Positions 1 to 9,989 of a stretch of DNA of 64,000 bases are shown piece by piece. Position 1 is the first letter of the stretch. Each line of letters opens with the position of its first letter. Below the pieces are notes generated by a model. That model made no database searches. It saw nothing but the letters and a program-made list of their open reading frames with translations, and was not told the origin of the DNA. Source of the DNA: Giesbergeria anulus (GTDB lineage Bacteria; Pseudomonadota; Gammaproteobacteria; Burkholderiales; Burkholderiaceae_C); contig NZ_FOGD01000003.1 of the NCBI RefSeq assembly GCF_900111115.1, positions 62,001 to 126,000 of the forward strand. Reading direction: 5' to 3'. A program made the translations under genes and the position numbers.

Positions 1-222
1 GAGCCGCAAGCCTGCCTGCTCGATGAAGAAGGCAAAGTCTATCTGGTGACCGATTTGGGCCTAGGGCTGGTGCATACCCAAGACGTGGCGGCACTGGCAG
101 AAGCCCTAGAGCAATGGCAATGGGAGCCGCTGCCGGTGCAAGCCGCAGAACTGGCGCAGCACTATGGGTTTGTGCGCAGCCCCGTGGCTCCCGCTGGAGC
201 GGCATTTTTTGAAGGACGATGA
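1..222 (+). CDS. 3' end of conserved hypothetical protein (partial)
   Basis: An open frame runs from the first base of the window to a TGA at 220-222, giving the last 73 residues of a protein whose start lies outside. Visible stretches include VYLVTDLGLGLVHTQDV and a C-terminal YGFVRSP. I associate this tail with an uncharacterised protein conserved in Burkholderiales, but I cannot name a function. No membrane segment or catalytic motif is visible in the fragment. The next gene starts one base after the stop, so the two are probably co-transcribed. Confidence 0.6.
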   Translation, partial: EPQACLLDEEGKVYLVTDLGLGLVHTQDVAALAEALEQWQWEPLPVQAAELAQHYGFVRSPVAPAGAAFFEGR

Positions 223-223
223 G

Positions 224-676
224 ATGAGCATTGCCGGACAATTTGTGGTCGTACCTGTCGATGTATTGCGCCAGCATTTGGCGGGGGAACAGGATTTATG
301 TCTGTTTGTGCATGGCGAGCTGCTGGGCCACCCTCCCTTGGTGCTAGACATCGGAGACCACTGGCATGGTGTTAATGCCCTTTGCGATGCACTTGATATT
401 GCCTATGTGACGGGCGAGCACGACATCGCGCTGGACTGCTGCGAAAGTGCTTTCTGGGTGTCAGAAACCCGTGTGCCCCTGATTGCCCATCAGCTTCAAG
501 ATGTATCTGTCGAGGATTTGCAGTCGGCCATAGACACCCTCGATTACGACAGCCTCTACCACGGCGACTATTTGCAAGAGCACCCGCAAGAAGTGGCCGA
601 CACCTTCCGCCAGATTGCTGCGTTGTATGAAAAAGCAAGCCAGTCTGCGCAGGCGGTGCTGTTTATGATTTGCTGA
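224..676 (+). CDS. DUF1877 (YfbM-like) family protein
   Basis: A 150-residue soluble protein beginning MSIAGQFVVV. The layout matches the YfbM/DUF1877 family: an N-terminal strand, an LDIGDHWHGVNALCDAL segment near residue 45 that corresponds to the family's L-D-x-x-x-x-W-x-x-L-x-x-x-L region, and a C-terminal helix ending with AVLFMIC, comparable to the ALTVIVG-type ending of E. coli YfbM. The function of the family is unknown. An in-frame start exists at 164, but the ATG at 224 is preferred because it sits just after the upstream stop with GATGAG before it and gives the usual family length. Confidence 0.65.
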   Translation: MSIAGQFVVVPVDVLRQHLAGEQDLCLFVHGELLGHPPLVLDIGDHWHGVNALCDALDIAYVTGEHDIALDCCESAFWVSETRVPLIAHQLQDVSVEDLQSAIDTLDYDSLYHGDYLQEHPQEVADTFRQIAALYEKASQSAQAVLFMIC

Positions 677-719
677 TCTGCATTCAGCCCACTGGACGGC
701 TATTTGTCCGTTGGTGTGC

Positions 720-1196
720 TCAGGCCAGCGGCAGTTGAATCCGCAGCACGGCTTCTATTTCCGGCAATCGCGCCCGCACGGCTTCTTCCTGCTCTAGCGC
801 TCGCTCGCGCTGCGCGACTGCCCAGACCGGGGCGGGAAAATGGCTGTCCCAATCAAACCGGGCAATCACATGCCAATGCAGGTGCGGCACCATATTGCCC
901 AGTGCCGCCAGATTGATCTTGGTGGGCTGCAACTGCTGGCGCAGCGTGCGCTCCACCGTAGTCACCACCTCTAGGCAATGCAGGCGCTCAAAGGTGGACA
1001 GATCCGACAGTTCAGGCAGGTGCGAGTTCCACACCACCCGGTAAAAGGCCGGAAAGCCGGGCTCGTCGGTGCGAATGACGCGCAAACGTTCATTGCGCCA
1101 GACCACCTCACCGCCATCTTGGCTGCACAGCGCACAGCGGGGCTGAAACACTGGGGGCCGGGAGGGTGGTATGGTGGACATAGCGCGTTCGGTCAT
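720..1196 (-). CDS. HIT family protein
   Basis: A 158-residue histidine-triad protein. The HIT active-site motif [10 protein letters not shown] is near residues 106-115 (H-x-H-x-H), preceded by [11 protein letters not shown], which fits the nucleotide-binding fold of HIT hydrolases and transferases. An N-terminal C-x-x-C pair (CALC) is also visible. Substrate cannot be told from sequence; the family hydrolyses nucleoside phosphoramidates or dinucleotides. Its ATG overlaps the stop codon of the upstream FAD/Fe-S enzyme on the same strand, implying translational coupling in a two-gene operon. Confidence 0.85.
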   Translation of the reverse strand: MTERAMSTIPPSRPPVFQPRCALCSQDGGEVVWRNERLRVIRTDEPGFPAFYRVVWNSHLPELSDLSTFERLHCLEVVTTVERTLRQQLQPTKINLAALGNMVPHLHWHVIARFDWDSHFPAPVWAVAQRERALEQEEAVRARLPEIEAVLRIQLPLA

Positions 1197-4100
1197 ACTA
1201 AAACTCTTTCTATACCGCCCTGATTGGCTTTAGCCACATACTCGGGCAACCAGTTTTCGCCCAGCAGTTCGCGGGCCATTTCAATCACGATGTAATCGGC
1301 TTCGAGCAGGCCGTTTTGCAGGTCATCACCGTAGCGGGTCAGACCTTGCAGGCAGCTGGGGCAGCTGGTCAAGATTTTGACATTGTCCTGCGCACCCACG
1401 GCACCGCTGGCGCGCAGTGCAGTTTCGCCTTTGCGAATTTCTTCTTCCTTACGGAAGCGCACTTGCGTCGACACATCAGGCCGTGTGACACCCAGCGTGC
1501 CCGATTCGCCGCAGCAACGCTCGCTCTTGAGCACCTGTGGCCCGACCAGCGCTTTCACGGTCTTGAGCGAGTCTTGCAACTTCATCGGGTTGTGGCAGGG
1601 TTCGTGGTAGAGGTAAGCACCCTTGCCTTGCAGGGTGAGGCCCTTTTCTAACAGATATTCGTGAATGTCGATGATGCGGCAGCTGGGGAAAATCTGCTCG
1701 AATTCGTATTTTTGCAACTGATCGTAGCAGGTGCCGCAACTGACCACCACGGTTTTGATGTCCAGATAGTTGAGCGTGTTGGCGACGCGGTGGAACAGCA
1801 CCCGGTTGTCGGTGATCATCTTCTCGGCCTTGTCAAACTGGCCGCTGCCGCGCTGTGGGTAGCCGCAGCACAGGTAGCCTGGCGGCAGCACGGTTTGCAC
1901 CCCGGCATGCCAGAGCATAGCTTGGGTAGCCAGCCCCACTTGGCTGAACAGGCGCTCAGAGCCGCAGCCCGGAAAGTAGAACACCGCCTCGGTCTCAGAG
2001 GTGGTGGTTTTGGGGTTGCGGATGATCGGGACGTAATCCTTGTTCTCGATGTCCAGCAGCGCACGGGCAGTCTGTTTGGGCAGGCCACCGGGCAGCTTTT
2101 TGTTGATAAAGTGGATCACCTGCTCTTTGATGGGTGCGGTGCCCACGGTGGCGGGGGGCTTGGCCGTTTGTTTGCGCCCCATCTTACGCAGCAAGTCCAC
2201 CGCCATGCGTTGGGCCTTAAAGCCCACGCCCACCATCGCCGAGCGCATCAGCTTGATGGTGTCGGGGTTGGTGGCATTGAGCATGGCCATCGCGGCGGCA
2301 TTGCCGGGGCGGAAGCTCTTTTTGCCCATTTTGCGCAGCAGGTTGCGCATGTTCATGGTCACATCGCCAAAGTCGATTTTGACCGGGCAGGGGCTTTCGC
2401 AGCGGTGGCAGACCGTGCAGTGGTCGGCCACGTCTTCAAACTCTTGCCAGTGCTTGATGCTCACGCCCCGGCGGGTTTGCTCTTCGTACAAAAAGGCTTC
2501 GACCAGCAGCGAGGTAGCCAAAATCTTGTTGCGTGGGCTGTACAGCAGGTTGGCGCGTGGCACATGGGTGCTGCACACCGGCTTGCACTTGCCGCAGCGC
2601 AGGCAGTCTTTGACCGAATCAGCAATCGCGCCAATGTCGCTTTGCTGCATGATGAGCGATTCATGCCCCATCAGGCCAAAGCTGGGGGTGTAGGCATGGG
2701 TCAGGTCAGAGAAGGCGACCTGCTCGCTCAGTGCATCGCGGTTGCCTTGTGGGGCGGTGGGCTGGTCTTGCGGGCGCAGCAGTTTGCCCTTGTTAAAGCG
2801 CCCTTGTGGGTCAATTTTGGCCTTGTATTGGGCAAAGGGCAGCAGCTCCTTGTCGGTCAAAAATTCCAGCTTGGTAATGCCAATGCCGTGTTCGCCAGAG
2901 ATCACACCATCCAAGCTGCGCGCCAGCACCATGATGCGCTCTACGGCACCGTGCGCGGCTTGCAGCATCTCATAGTCGTCGCTGTTGACGGGCAGGTTGG
3001 TATGCACGTTGCCATCACCCGCGTGCATATGCAAGGCTACCCACACGCGGCCCTTGAGCACGCGCTGGTGGATGGCATTGCACTCGGCCAGAATCGGCTG
3101 AAAGGCTGCGCCGGTAAAGATGTCTTGCAGGCGGGCGCGGATTTGCGTTTTCCAGCTCGCGCGCAGGCGGTGGTCTTGCAGTTGCGGAAACAGGTTTTCC
3201 ACGTCCAGCAGCCAGCCTTGCCACAGGTCGCGCACTTCTGCCAATACTGCCACGGCTTGGGCCACGCGGTCTTCGAGCATTTCTGCGGCAGGGATCTCGC
3301 TGGTCTCGTCGTGCTTGCCCAGTGGCAGATTGCCACGCAGGAAGAAGGCTTCGAGCGCATCGACCAGCTTGAGCTTATTGCGCAGGCTCAGTTCGATATT
3401 GATGCGCTCGATGCCATCGGTGTACTCGGCCATGCGCGGCAGCGGAATCACCACGTCTTCATTGATTTTGAAGGCGTTGGTGTGCTTAGAAATGGCGGCA
3501 GTGCGCTTGCGGTCGGCCCAGAACTTTTTGCGCGCTTCGGGGCTGATGGCAATAAAGCCTTCGCCGCTGCGCGAGTTGGCAATGCGTACCACTTCGCTGG
3601 TGACGCGGGCCACATCGTCGGCGTTGTCACCGGCAATGTCACCAAACAGCACCATTTTGGGTAAGCCGCCGTGCTTTTTGCTCTTGGTGGTGTAACCCAC
3701 CGCTTTGAGGTAGCGGTCGTCCAAGTGCTCTAAACCGGCCAGCAGCACGCCCGAGCGCTTTTGCTCGGCAAACATAAAGTCTTTAATTTCGACAATGCTG
3801 GGCACGGCGTCTTTGGCATTGCCAAAGAATTCCAGGCACACGGTGCGGGTGTGTTCCGGCATGCGGTGGACTACCCAGCGGGCGCTGGTAATCAATCCGT
3901 CACAGCCTTCTTTTTGGATGCCCGGCAGGCCACTGAGGAACTTGTCGGTCACGTCCTTGCCCAGTCCCTCTTTGCGGAAGGTCTTGCCCGGAATATCGAG
4001 GCGCTCGGTGCGAATAAAGGTTTTGCCGTCGGCTTGGTAGTAGTTCAGCTCAAAGCTAGCCATGTCGGCATCGTGGATTTTGCCGAGGTTGTGGTCTAGG

Positions 4101-5098
4101 CGCGTGACTTCTAACCACTGCGCATCCGGCGTGACCATGCGCCAGCTGGCCAAATTGTCCAGCGCTGTGCCCCAGAGTACGGCTTTTTTGCCACCGGCAT
4201 TCATGGCGATGTTGCCGCCAATGCACGAGGCTTCGGCGCTGGTCGGGTCTACCGCAAACACAAACCCGGCGCGTTCGGCGGCATCGGCCACGCGCTGCGT
4301 GACCACGCCCGCTTCCGTCCAAATTGTGCCCACTTCGCGCTCGACGCCGGGGAGCTTGCGCATCTCCACCTCGGTCATGGCTTCGAGCTTTTCGGTATTG
4401 ATGACGACGCTCTTCCAAGTGAGGGGGATGGCACCGCCGGTGTAGCCGGTACCACCCCCGCGTGGAATGATGGTCATTTCTAGCTCAATGCAGCCCTTGA
4501 CCAACGCGGCCATCTCGGCTTCGGTGTCGGGGGTGAGCACGACAAAGGGGTACTCAACGCGCCAGTCGGTGGCGTCAGTGACATGGCTGACGCGGCTGAG
4601 TGCATCAAACTTGATGTTGTCTTTGGCCGTCAGACGGCCCAGTGTGCGCCGGGTTTGGCGGCGCAGCTCGGCAATTTGGTCAAAAGCGGCATCAAAACGG
4701 CGCACGGCATTACCGGCCAGTTCCAGCAGCTCGCCTACCAACGCATCGCGGGCGGCATCGTCTTGCGGCTTGCGGCGCTTTTGCACCTCGCCCAGCCGGT
4801 GTTGCAGTGCTTGCACCAAGAGCTTGCGCCGGTCGGGGTTGTCGAGCAGGTCGTCTTGCAGATACGGGTTGCGCTGCACCACCCAAATATCGCCCAACAC
4901 TTCATAGAGCATACGGGCCGAGCGACCTGTGTGGCGCTCTTCGCGCAGTTGTTGCAATACCACCCAAGCGCGCGCACCCAACAGGCGGATGACAATTTCG
5001 CGGTCAGAGAAGCTGGTGTAGTTGTAAGGAATCTCGCGCAATCGCACGGGTTCGGGGGACTGCGCCATCAGGGCGGTCAACGCGGTGGGAGCATTCAT
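1193..5098 (-). CDS. large FAD-linked oxidase with C-terminal Fe-S/CCG domains (D-lactate dehydrogenase-like)
   Basis: A 1301-residue enzyme. It joins an N-terminal region of about 180 residues, a PCMH/VAO FAD-binding domain with a glycine-rich loop ([14 protein letters not shown], about residue 215), an FAD-oxidase C-terminal domain ending near [18 protein letters not shown] and SGEHGIGI, a double 4Fe-4S region ([11 protein letters not shown] and [14 protein letters not shown]), and two CCG repeats (PGCGSERL...CCGYPQ and HEPCHNP...CCGESG). By family this oxidises a 2-hydroxyacid, probably D-lactate or glycolate type, and passes electrons through Fe-S clusters toward quinone; the substrate is inferred only. 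A GTG start at 5125 is possible, but the ATG at 5098 with AAGG upstream is preferred. It is coupled to the HIT gene downstream. Confidence 0.85.
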   Translation of the reverse strand: MNAPTALTALMAQSPEPVRLREIPYNYTSFSDREIVIRLLGARAWVVLQQLREERHTGRSARMLYEVLGDIWVVQRNPYLQDDLLDNPDRRKLLVQALQHRLGEVQKRRKPQDDAARDALVGELLELAGNAVRRFDAAFDQIAELRRQTRRTLGRLTAKDNIKFDALSRVSHVTDATDWRVEYPFVVLTPDTEAEMAALVKGCIELEMTIIPRGGGTGYTGGAIPLTWKSVVINTEKLEAMTEVEMRKLPGVEREVGTIWTEAGVVTQRVADAAERAGFVFAVDPTSAEASCIGGNIAMNAGGKKAVLWGTALDNLASWRMVTPDAQWLEVTRLDHNLGKIHDADMASFELNYYQADGKTFIRTERLDIPGKTFRKEGLGKDVTDKFLSGLPGIQKEGCDGLITSARWVVHRMPEHTRTVCLEFFGNAKDAVPSIVEIKDFMFAEQKRSGVLLAGLEHLDDRYLKAVGYTTKSKKHGGLPKMVLFGDIAGDNADDVARVTSEVVRIANSRSGEGFIAISPEARKKFWADRKRTAAISKHTNAFKINEDVVIPLPRMAEYTDGIERINIELSLRNKLKLVDALEAFFLRGNLPLGKHDETSEIPAAEMLEDRVAQAVAVLAEVRDLWQGWLLDVENLFPQLQDHRLRASWKTQIRARLQDIFTGAAFQPILAECNAIHQRVLKGRVWVALHMHAGDGNVHTNLPVNSDDYEMLQAAHGAVERIMVLARSLDGVISGEHGIGITKLEFLTDKELLPFAQYKAKIDPQGRFNKGKLLRPQDQPTAPQGNRDALSEQVAFSDLTHAYTPSFGLMGHESLIMQQSDIGAIADSVKDCLRCGKCKPVCSTHVPRANLLYSPRNKILATSLLVEAFLYEEQTRRGVSIKHWQEFEDVADHCTVCHRCESPCPVKIDFGDVTMNMRNLLRKMGKKSFRPGNAAAMAMLNATNPDTIKLMRSAMVGVGFKAQRMAVDLLRKMGRKQTAKPPATVGTAPIKEQVIHFINKKLPGGLPKQTARALLDIENKDYVPIIRNPKTTTSETEAVFYFPGCGSERLFSQVGLATQAMLWHAGVQTVLPPGYLCCGYPQRGSGQFDKAEKMITDNRVLFHRVANTLNYLDIKTVVVSCGTCYDQLQKYEFEQIFPSCRIIDIHEYLLEKGLTLQGKGAYLYHEPCHNPMKLQDSLKTVKALVGPQVLKSERCCGESGTLGVTRPDVSTQVRFRKEEEIRKGETALRASGAVGAQDNVKILTSCPSCLQGLTRYGDDLQNGLLEADYIVIEMARELLGENWLPEYVAKANQGGIERVLV

Positions 5099-5216
5099 GG
5101 GGTGAACCTTAAAGGGGCGGCGCACCCGGCCAAGCCGGGAAATCGCAAAAGGCGATTTTAGAAGCGCAAGACACCATTGTTGATGTCAGGGGCAAGACGG
5201 AGCCATGCTGCACTGG

Positions 5217-5639
5217 TCAACAGATGCGCGGCAGGGCTGCGGCGGCCAGCCAATCGACCATGTGCCGCCTGCCCATATGGGTGTGAATCTGCATAAAACA
5301 GCGCTCGTCGGCAATGATCTCGCTAGGGCGCACCGAAATATATGCCTTTTGCAGTACCACATCGCAGGGCTGGGCATAGGCACCAGACACATTGACATCT
5401 TCGTGCAATACCCCGACGCCCGTGGTCGCGCTAAAAATACCATCGGCTTTGCTGCGCTCCACCACTTCGTAGCGCAGGGGCAGCCGAGCACCATCGTCGC
5501 TTTGGGCTAAAAAATCGTTGTGCAAGGAGCGGGAAAGCAGTTGCTCTATCAACTGCGCCATCACTTGGCTCTCAGCGCCATGTGACTGATCAATGCGGCC
5601 ATGTTGCAAATCCAGCGGGGCAGCGGCAAAGGGCATCAT
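5217..5639 (-). CDS. hypothetical protein
   Basis: A 140-residue open frame starting MMPFAAAPLD. I do not recognise the family. It is soluble, with no signal peptide or membrane segment. It has a central charged region and a C-terminal HTHMGRRHMVDWLAAAAL stretch. The start chosen is the first of two tandem ATGs; an in-frame upstream ATG at 5693 would overlap the divergent lipoprotein gene. It lies divergent to the lipoprotein and downstream on the same strand of nothing obvious. Coding status is moderately likely because composition is like that of neighbouring genes and no better frame covers the region. Confidence 0.45.
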   Translation of the reverse strand: MMPFAAAPLDLQHGRIDQSHGAESQVMAQLIEQLLSRSLHNDFLAQSDDGARLPLRYEVVERSKADGIFSATTGVGVLHEDVNVSGAYAQPCDVVLQKAYISVRPSEIIADERCFMQIHTHMGRRHMVDWLAAAALPRIC

Positions 5640-5684
5640 GTTTTTTCTTGCAGAATGGAGATAAACATTTTCAATTGCTACATC

Positions 5685-5912
5685 ATGCACCACGTTTCCA
5701 CACGACTTTCTTTTTTACGCCCGGCTCTGCTGGCGCTGTTGGTTTTATCTACTTGCACGACGGGCTGCGCGGTGGTCACAGTGGCGGGGGCGGCAGTGTC
5801 GGTAGCTACTACCGCCGTCGGGGTGGGGGTGGCAGTGGTCGGCACGGTAGTCGATGTGGGTGCAGCGGGCGTGAAGGCGGTGGTGGGCAGTAAGAAAGAG
5901 AAAGAGAATTGA
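5685..5912 (+). CDS. small glycine/alanine/valine-rich lipoprotein
   Basis: The reading starts at MHHVSTRLSF and gives a 75-residue protein. It has a basic N-terminus, a hydrophobic stretch (LRPALLALLVLS) and a cysteine-rich boundary STCTTGC, which suggests a lipoprotein signal although the lipobox is imperfect. After it comes a low-complexity A/G/V region (AVVTVAGAAVSVATTAVGV) and a charged KKEKEN tail. Similar small 'CAVVSVAGAAVSV' lipoproteins are common in betaproteobacteria and have no assigned function. An in-frame ATG at 5655 is an alternative start. No convincing ribosome-binding site decides between them. Confidence 0.55.
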   Translation: MHHVSTRLSFLRPALLALLVLSTCTTGCAVVTVAGAAVSVATTAVGVGVAVVGTVVDVGAAGVKAVVGSKKEKEN

Positions 5913-5989
5913 TCGCATAGGTAGTTTGAGGGCATACCACCGGGTATCAAAGTTCGTAACAATCCAAAATTCAAAGAGAGCTTGTGTGC

Positions 5990-8221
5990 ATGAAGAAAAT
6001 TCTGGGTAGTAATCGGTACCTTTCGGAGTGGATCTTGTTGCTTGGTGGTTTGTCGATTGTGGTGGGGGTGATTGGTTTTAGTTTTTACCGAGAATATGTG
6101 AATATTGGCAATCGTGAGCGTGAGCGACTGGCGACCCAAGCTCGTGTCCTAAACAAAAATCTGGGTCAGGCTTTAGAGGTGGTAGATAACGCCTTGATTG
6201 GCATTCGTCATGACCTGCCGGGTTGGCACGGTACTGAAGGAGGAGTATCACAAGCCAGTCACCGCTTGCGCGCTTTTGCCGATGCTATGCGTGTTGTACG
6301 CACTATGTTTGTACTCGATGCAGATGGCAATATGATTGCTGCCAGCCGACCAGAGTTAATCGGGCAAAATGTTAGCTACCGGCCCTATTTCAGCGAGGCC
6401 CGCGCGCATCCTAATCCTGACATTCTTTACGTAACACCACCATTGAAGACTGTGCTTGGTGCTTGGGTTATGAATGTGGTGCGTGTGATTCAGGGCCCTG
6501 AGGGTCAATTTGCAGGTGTGATTGTGGCGGGTCTAGACCCGGAGGGGCTTAGAGAGCAATTGGGTGCTGTGGTTTACCATAAGGATATGTGGGCGGCTAT
6601 TGCACATAGTGATGGCTTGCAAGTAGTAATGGAACCTAATCGACCCGGACAGGATGGTCTAAATTTAGCCCAGCCTGGTTCAATTTTCTCGCGCCATATG
6701 GCTAGCGGCCAAGTTTCACAAGTGCTCGAAGGTACCTCTGTGGCCACAGGAGAGAATAGATTAATGGCTTTACATACCATCATTAATCCGAGTGTGCCGA
6801 TGGACAAGCCCTTGGTGGTTGCAGTCGGGCGCAATATAGAGGCGCTCTATGTCGAATGGTATGCGCAGCTATGGTTAACTGGTGGATTGTTAATTTTATT
6901 AGTGGGAGGATCTTTGCCTGCATTGGCTTATGTTCAGCAGCGCCGCCGGAGTGCTGACGTTATCAAGGCGCAGGCAGATGCCGCCTTAGCCCAAAGTGAG
7001 TGTTTTATGCGCTCATTGATTAATATTATTCCTGGTATGGTGGGGTACTGGACAAAAGATTTACGCAGCACTTTTGCCAATGATGCTTATTTAGATTGGT
7101 TTGGTAAAACGCAAGAACAGATGAATGGAATTCACCTCCATGATTTGATGGGGCAAGAGCTTTTTAAAGAAAATGATTCTTATATCTGTGCTGTGATGGC
7201 TGGAAAGCATCAGAGTTTTGAGCGCACCTTGGTTAAAGCTGATGGCAGTATAGGCTATACATGGACGCATTACATCCCAGATTTTATGAATGGGCAGGTA
7301 CAAGGATTCTTTGTTTTGGTGTCTGATGTGACAGAGCTGAAAAAATCAGAAGCGGCTTTGCGGGAGAGTCGTCGGTTTTTGCAAGACCTGATTGAGCATA
7401 GTGGCACACTGATTTTTGCTAAAGATAAAGAGGGTCGTTATCTTCTGATTAATCAGATGTATGAGAGGTTGACTGGCCATCACCGTGACCAAGTGCTAGG
7501 TCGCACAGATTTTGAAATTTATTCTGGTGAAGATGCTCTGATATTCACAGAAAATGATAAATTTGTCATAGAGTCTATGAAAACCCGGCGTTACGAAGAA
7601 TTGCTTGGCGCACATCACTTCTTAACAACAAAATTCCCTCTATTGGATGCAGACGGCAATGTGAGTGGTGTCTGTGGGATTTCTGCTGATATCACTGAGC
7701 AAAAAGAATTGCAGAAAAAAATGGAGTGGCTTGCCAATACAGATGCGTTAACCCGGCTGGTTAATCGGCGGCGTTTTCATGAGTTGGCTGATTTGGAAAT
7801 ATCACGAGCAAGGCGTTTCATTCATTCCTTGTCAGTATTGATGCTAGATATTGATAATTTCAAGTCTATCAATGATACTTATGGTCATGATGTAGGCGAT
7901 AAAGTGATTGCTTACATTGGCGATATGTGTCGCAATGAATTACGTGATATTGATATTGCTGGGCGTTTGGGGGGTGAGGAATTTGCCATTCTCTTACCAG
8001 ATACATCGCCAGAAACAGCACTACAGGTGGCAGAGCGCCTGCGCCATGAGATTGAAAATTATGAAATGGAATTTTCTGGGGGTGCTGTGCTCAAGTTTAC
8101 CGTGTCGATTGGCTGCGTGAGCAGTACCGATTTGTCATTAGATGTAGAGCAGCTACTTAAAAGGGCCGATCAATGTTTGTATGAGGCCAAAAAATCGGGC
8201 CGCAACCGCGTCGTGGTGTGA
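5990..8221 (+). CDS. membrane diguanylate cyclase (Cache-PAS-PAS-GGDEF)
   Basis: A 743-residue enzyme predicted to make c-di-GMP from GTP at the inner membrane. TM1 is about residues 14-33. A periplasmic double-Cache-type sensor spans about 40-285 (it contains FVLDADGNMIAASR and SYRPYFSEA). TM2 is about 296-316. Two PAS domains follow at about 340-450 and 462-572, then a GGDEF domain from about 580. The active-site loop is GGEEF (661-665), with an RDID inhibitory site five residues before it (652-655) and metal-site region LDIDNFKSIND at 619-629, so an active, feedback-inhibited cyclase is expected. The ATG at 5990 has AAGAGAG upstream. The gene is clearly more AT-rich than its neighbours. 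Confidence 0.9.
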   Translation: MKKILGSNRYLSEWILLLGGLSIVVGVIGFSFYREYVNIGNRERERLATQARVLNKNLGQALEVVDNALIGIRHDLPGWHGTEGGVSQASHRLRAFADAMRVVRTMFVLDADGNMIAASRPELIGQNVSYRPYFSEARAHPNPDILYVTPPLKTVLGAWVMNVVRVIQGPEGQFAGVIVAGLDPEGLREQLGAVVYHKDMWAAIAHSDGLQVVMEPNRPGQDGLNLAQPGSIFSRHMASGQVSQVLEGTSVATGENRLMALHTIINPSVPMDKPLVVAVGRNIEALYVEWYAQLWLTGGLLILLVGGSLPALAYVQQRRRSADVIKAQADAALAQSECFMRSLINIIPGMVGYWTKDLRSTFANDAYLDWFGKTQEQMNGIHLHDLMGQELFKENDSYICAVMAGKHQSFERTLVKADGSIGYTWTHYIPDFMNGQVQGFFVLVSDVTELKKSEAALRESRRFLQDLIEHSGTLIFAKDKEGRYLLINQMYERLTGHHRDQVLGRTDFEIYSGEDALIFTENDKFVIESMKTRRYEELLGAHHFLTTKFPLLDADGNVSGVCGISADITEQKELQKKMEWLANTDALTRLVNRRRFHELADLEISRARRFIHSLSVLMLDIDNFKSINDTYGHDVGDKVIAYIGDMCRNELRDIDIAGRLGGEEFAILLPDTSPETALQVAERLRHEIENYEMEFSGGAVLKFTVSIGCVSSTDLSLDVEQLLKRADQCLYEAKKSGRNRVVV

Positions 8222-8399
8222 GTGGAAACGTGGAGCATGACAGCCCTAAGATGAGAAGGAATCAATAACCCAAGACTTATAGCGTATGGCTGCACGGCAG
8301 CGCAGCTATCGGGGCATGATCTGTGGCGGTTTAACACGGCGCAAGGCCGTGCACTTGCTGCACCCATGCCCTTGGTGCGTATCCGATTGGAGTTTGGTC

Positions 8400-9527
8400 A
8401 TGTCCCTCAAAATTGAAATTGTCCCCTCAGTGGGTGCGGTGCCCGCAGCAGAGTGGAATGCTCTGGCCGGGGGCAACCCTTTCACCCAGCACCATTTTTT
8501 GCACCTGTTGCAAGAAACCTCTTGTGCCACACCAGACACCGGCTGGACACCCTGCCATGTGCTGTTGCGTGAGCAGGGGGTACTACAAGGGGCGGTGGCT
8601 GCTTATCTGAAAACCCATTCGCGCGGCGAGTTTGTCTTTGACCAATCATGGGCGCAGGCGTACCAGCAGCATGGGCTCGATTACTACCCCAAACTGGTGG
8701 TATCGGTTCCGTTCACGCCAGTGGCTGGCCCGCGCCTACTGGCCTACAAGCCAGCGCATCAAGTCTTGTTGATTCAGGCACTGATGGCGCTGGCCCAGCA
8801 GGTACATGCCTCTTCCATCCATGTGTTGTTTCCAGCAGAGCAAGACCTTGCTGCGCTCAAAGACGCCGGTTTTATGGTGCGCGAGAGTGTGCAATTTCAT
8901 TGGCGCAATGCCGCTTATGCCGACATGGACGCCTTTTTGGCAACGATGGCGCAAGAAAAACGCAAAAAATTCAAACAAGACCGCAAAAAGGTGCAGGCAG
9001 CAGGAATCACGTTTTCTTGGTTGGAGGCGGAGACCCTCGATTCTGAGGCGCTGCAATTTTTTTACCGTTGCTACCAGAACACCTACGAGCGCCATTGGGG
9101 CAAGCCTTATTTATCGCTGGAGTTTTTCCTGCGCCTGCATCAGCAAGAGCCCAATGCCTTGATGCTGGTATTGGCGCTGCGGCAGGGCGTGCCGGTGGCC
9201 TGTGCGCTCAATGTCCGGGGGCCAGATGTGTTGTATGGGCGCTATTGGGGCTGTGTAGAACAGGTACCGGGCTTGCACTTTGAAACCTGTTATGCCCAGT
9301 CTATCGCTTACTGCATTGATCGGGGCCTACAGTGGTTTGAGGGCGGCGCTCAAGGAGAGCACAAAATTTCCCGTGGCCTGCTGCCGGTCAAAACCTTTTC
9401 TGCCCATTGGGTGGCCGATCCGCGCTTTGCCGAGGCCATTGCCGAATTTTTGCAGCGTGAAATCCAAGCCGTGGAGGATTATGTAGAGGTGCTTGAGCAG
9501 AGTTCGCCGTTCAAGCGGCAGGGTTAA
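8400..9527 (+). CDS. FemAB/GNAT-like predicted N-acyltransferase (COG3146 type)
   Basis: A 375-residue cytosolic protein with the features of the COG3146 peptidoglycan-type predicted N-acyltransferases: an early NPFTQHHFL region, HSRGEFVFDQSWA, a basic helix AQEKRKKFKQDRKKV near residue 185, a second acyltransferase half containing YGRYWGC, and LQWFEGGAQGEHKISRG near the C-terminus. The substrate is unknown; members are often linked to acylation of amino groups. The ATG at 8400 is preceded by TTGGAG at good spacing and gives the family length; upstream in-frame starts are less convincing. The next region downstream is the hyp relic on the opposite strand. Confidence 0.8.
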   Translation: MSLKIEIVPSVGAVPAAEWNALAGGNPFTQHHFLHLLQETSCATPDTGWTPCHVLLREQGVLQGAVAAYLKTHSRGEFVFDQSWAQAYQQHGLDYYPKLVVSVPFTPVAGPRLLAYKPAHQVLLIQALMALAQQVHASSIHVLFPAEQDLAALKDAGFMVRESVQFHWRNAAYADMDAFLATMAQEKRKKFKQDRKKVQAAGITFSWLEAETLDSEALQFFYRCYQNTYERHWGKPYLSLEFFLRLHQQEPNALMLVLALRQGVPVACALNVRGPDVLYGRYWGCVEQVPGLHFETCYAQSIAYCIDRGLQWFEGGAQGEHKISRGLLPVKTFSAHWVADPRFAEAIAEFLQREIQAVEDYVEVLEQSSPFKRQG

Positions 9528-9539
9528 GGCAGGGGTGGC

Positions 9540-9960
9540 AGTGGCCCGTCCGAGGGTGTCTGCCACCATCGTCGCATCCAAATGGCAGCCCTTGTTGGTG
9601 CCCTAGTGGCACGGATGCGCTTGGCATCAAGGCTGGTTTGTTGATTGCCTTCGATCTGCCATGGGCAATTGTCCGGCAATGCGATCAATGGTTTTGACCA
9701 GTAGGGTGGTTTTGCCTGAGCCGGGGCTAGAGACTACATTGAGCATTAATACGCCCACTTGGGTAAATGTGCGGCGGTTGGTGGTGGCTTGAGCGTTGTT
9801 GTGTGCCAGCAAATTGGTGTACGTGCTCGGACTCTGGGGCGGTGTTGTGGCCGTATTATGGCTGTGCGTATGGTGGCTGCCAGCGGCAGGGTGGTGATGA
9901 GGGTGTCCGTGGTGGTGTTCTGCGGGTATTGCATATAGGGGGTTTCTCCTGATTTCATTC
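9540..9960 (-). pseudogene. hypB: hypB relic (hydrogenase nickel-incorporation GTPase)
   Basis: A decayed copy of hypB on the minus strand. It keeps a histidine-rich nickel-binding-type stretch (AEHHHGHPHHH), then LLAHNNAQATTNRR and the GTPase P-loop context NVVSSPGSGKTTLL (P-loop at about 9705-9731). Near 9658 the frame breaks: the homology continues in another frame as IEGNQQTSLDAKRIRAT, matching the HypB IEGDQQTSxDAxRIRAT motif. It shifts again to NKGCHLDATMVADTL, matching GCHLDAHMV of HypB. The relic ends against the acyltransferase stop, and the C-terminal third is gone. At least two frameshifts make it non-functional. Confidence 0.85.
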
Positions 9961-9989
9961 ACCACATTTAAGTCCCGAACCTGCTTGAG

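Noticed and set aside
1661-3664. 667-codon plus-strand open frame inside the FAD/Fe-S gene
   Set aside because: It is fully antisense to a gene with clear FAD and Fe-S motifs, and its translation is the low-complexity G/A/V/H/Q mix typical of a shadow frame.
9767-9952. Plus-strand small ORF in the hyp relic
   Set aside because: It is the complement of the His-rich and P-loop coding of the hypB relic, with no support of its own.
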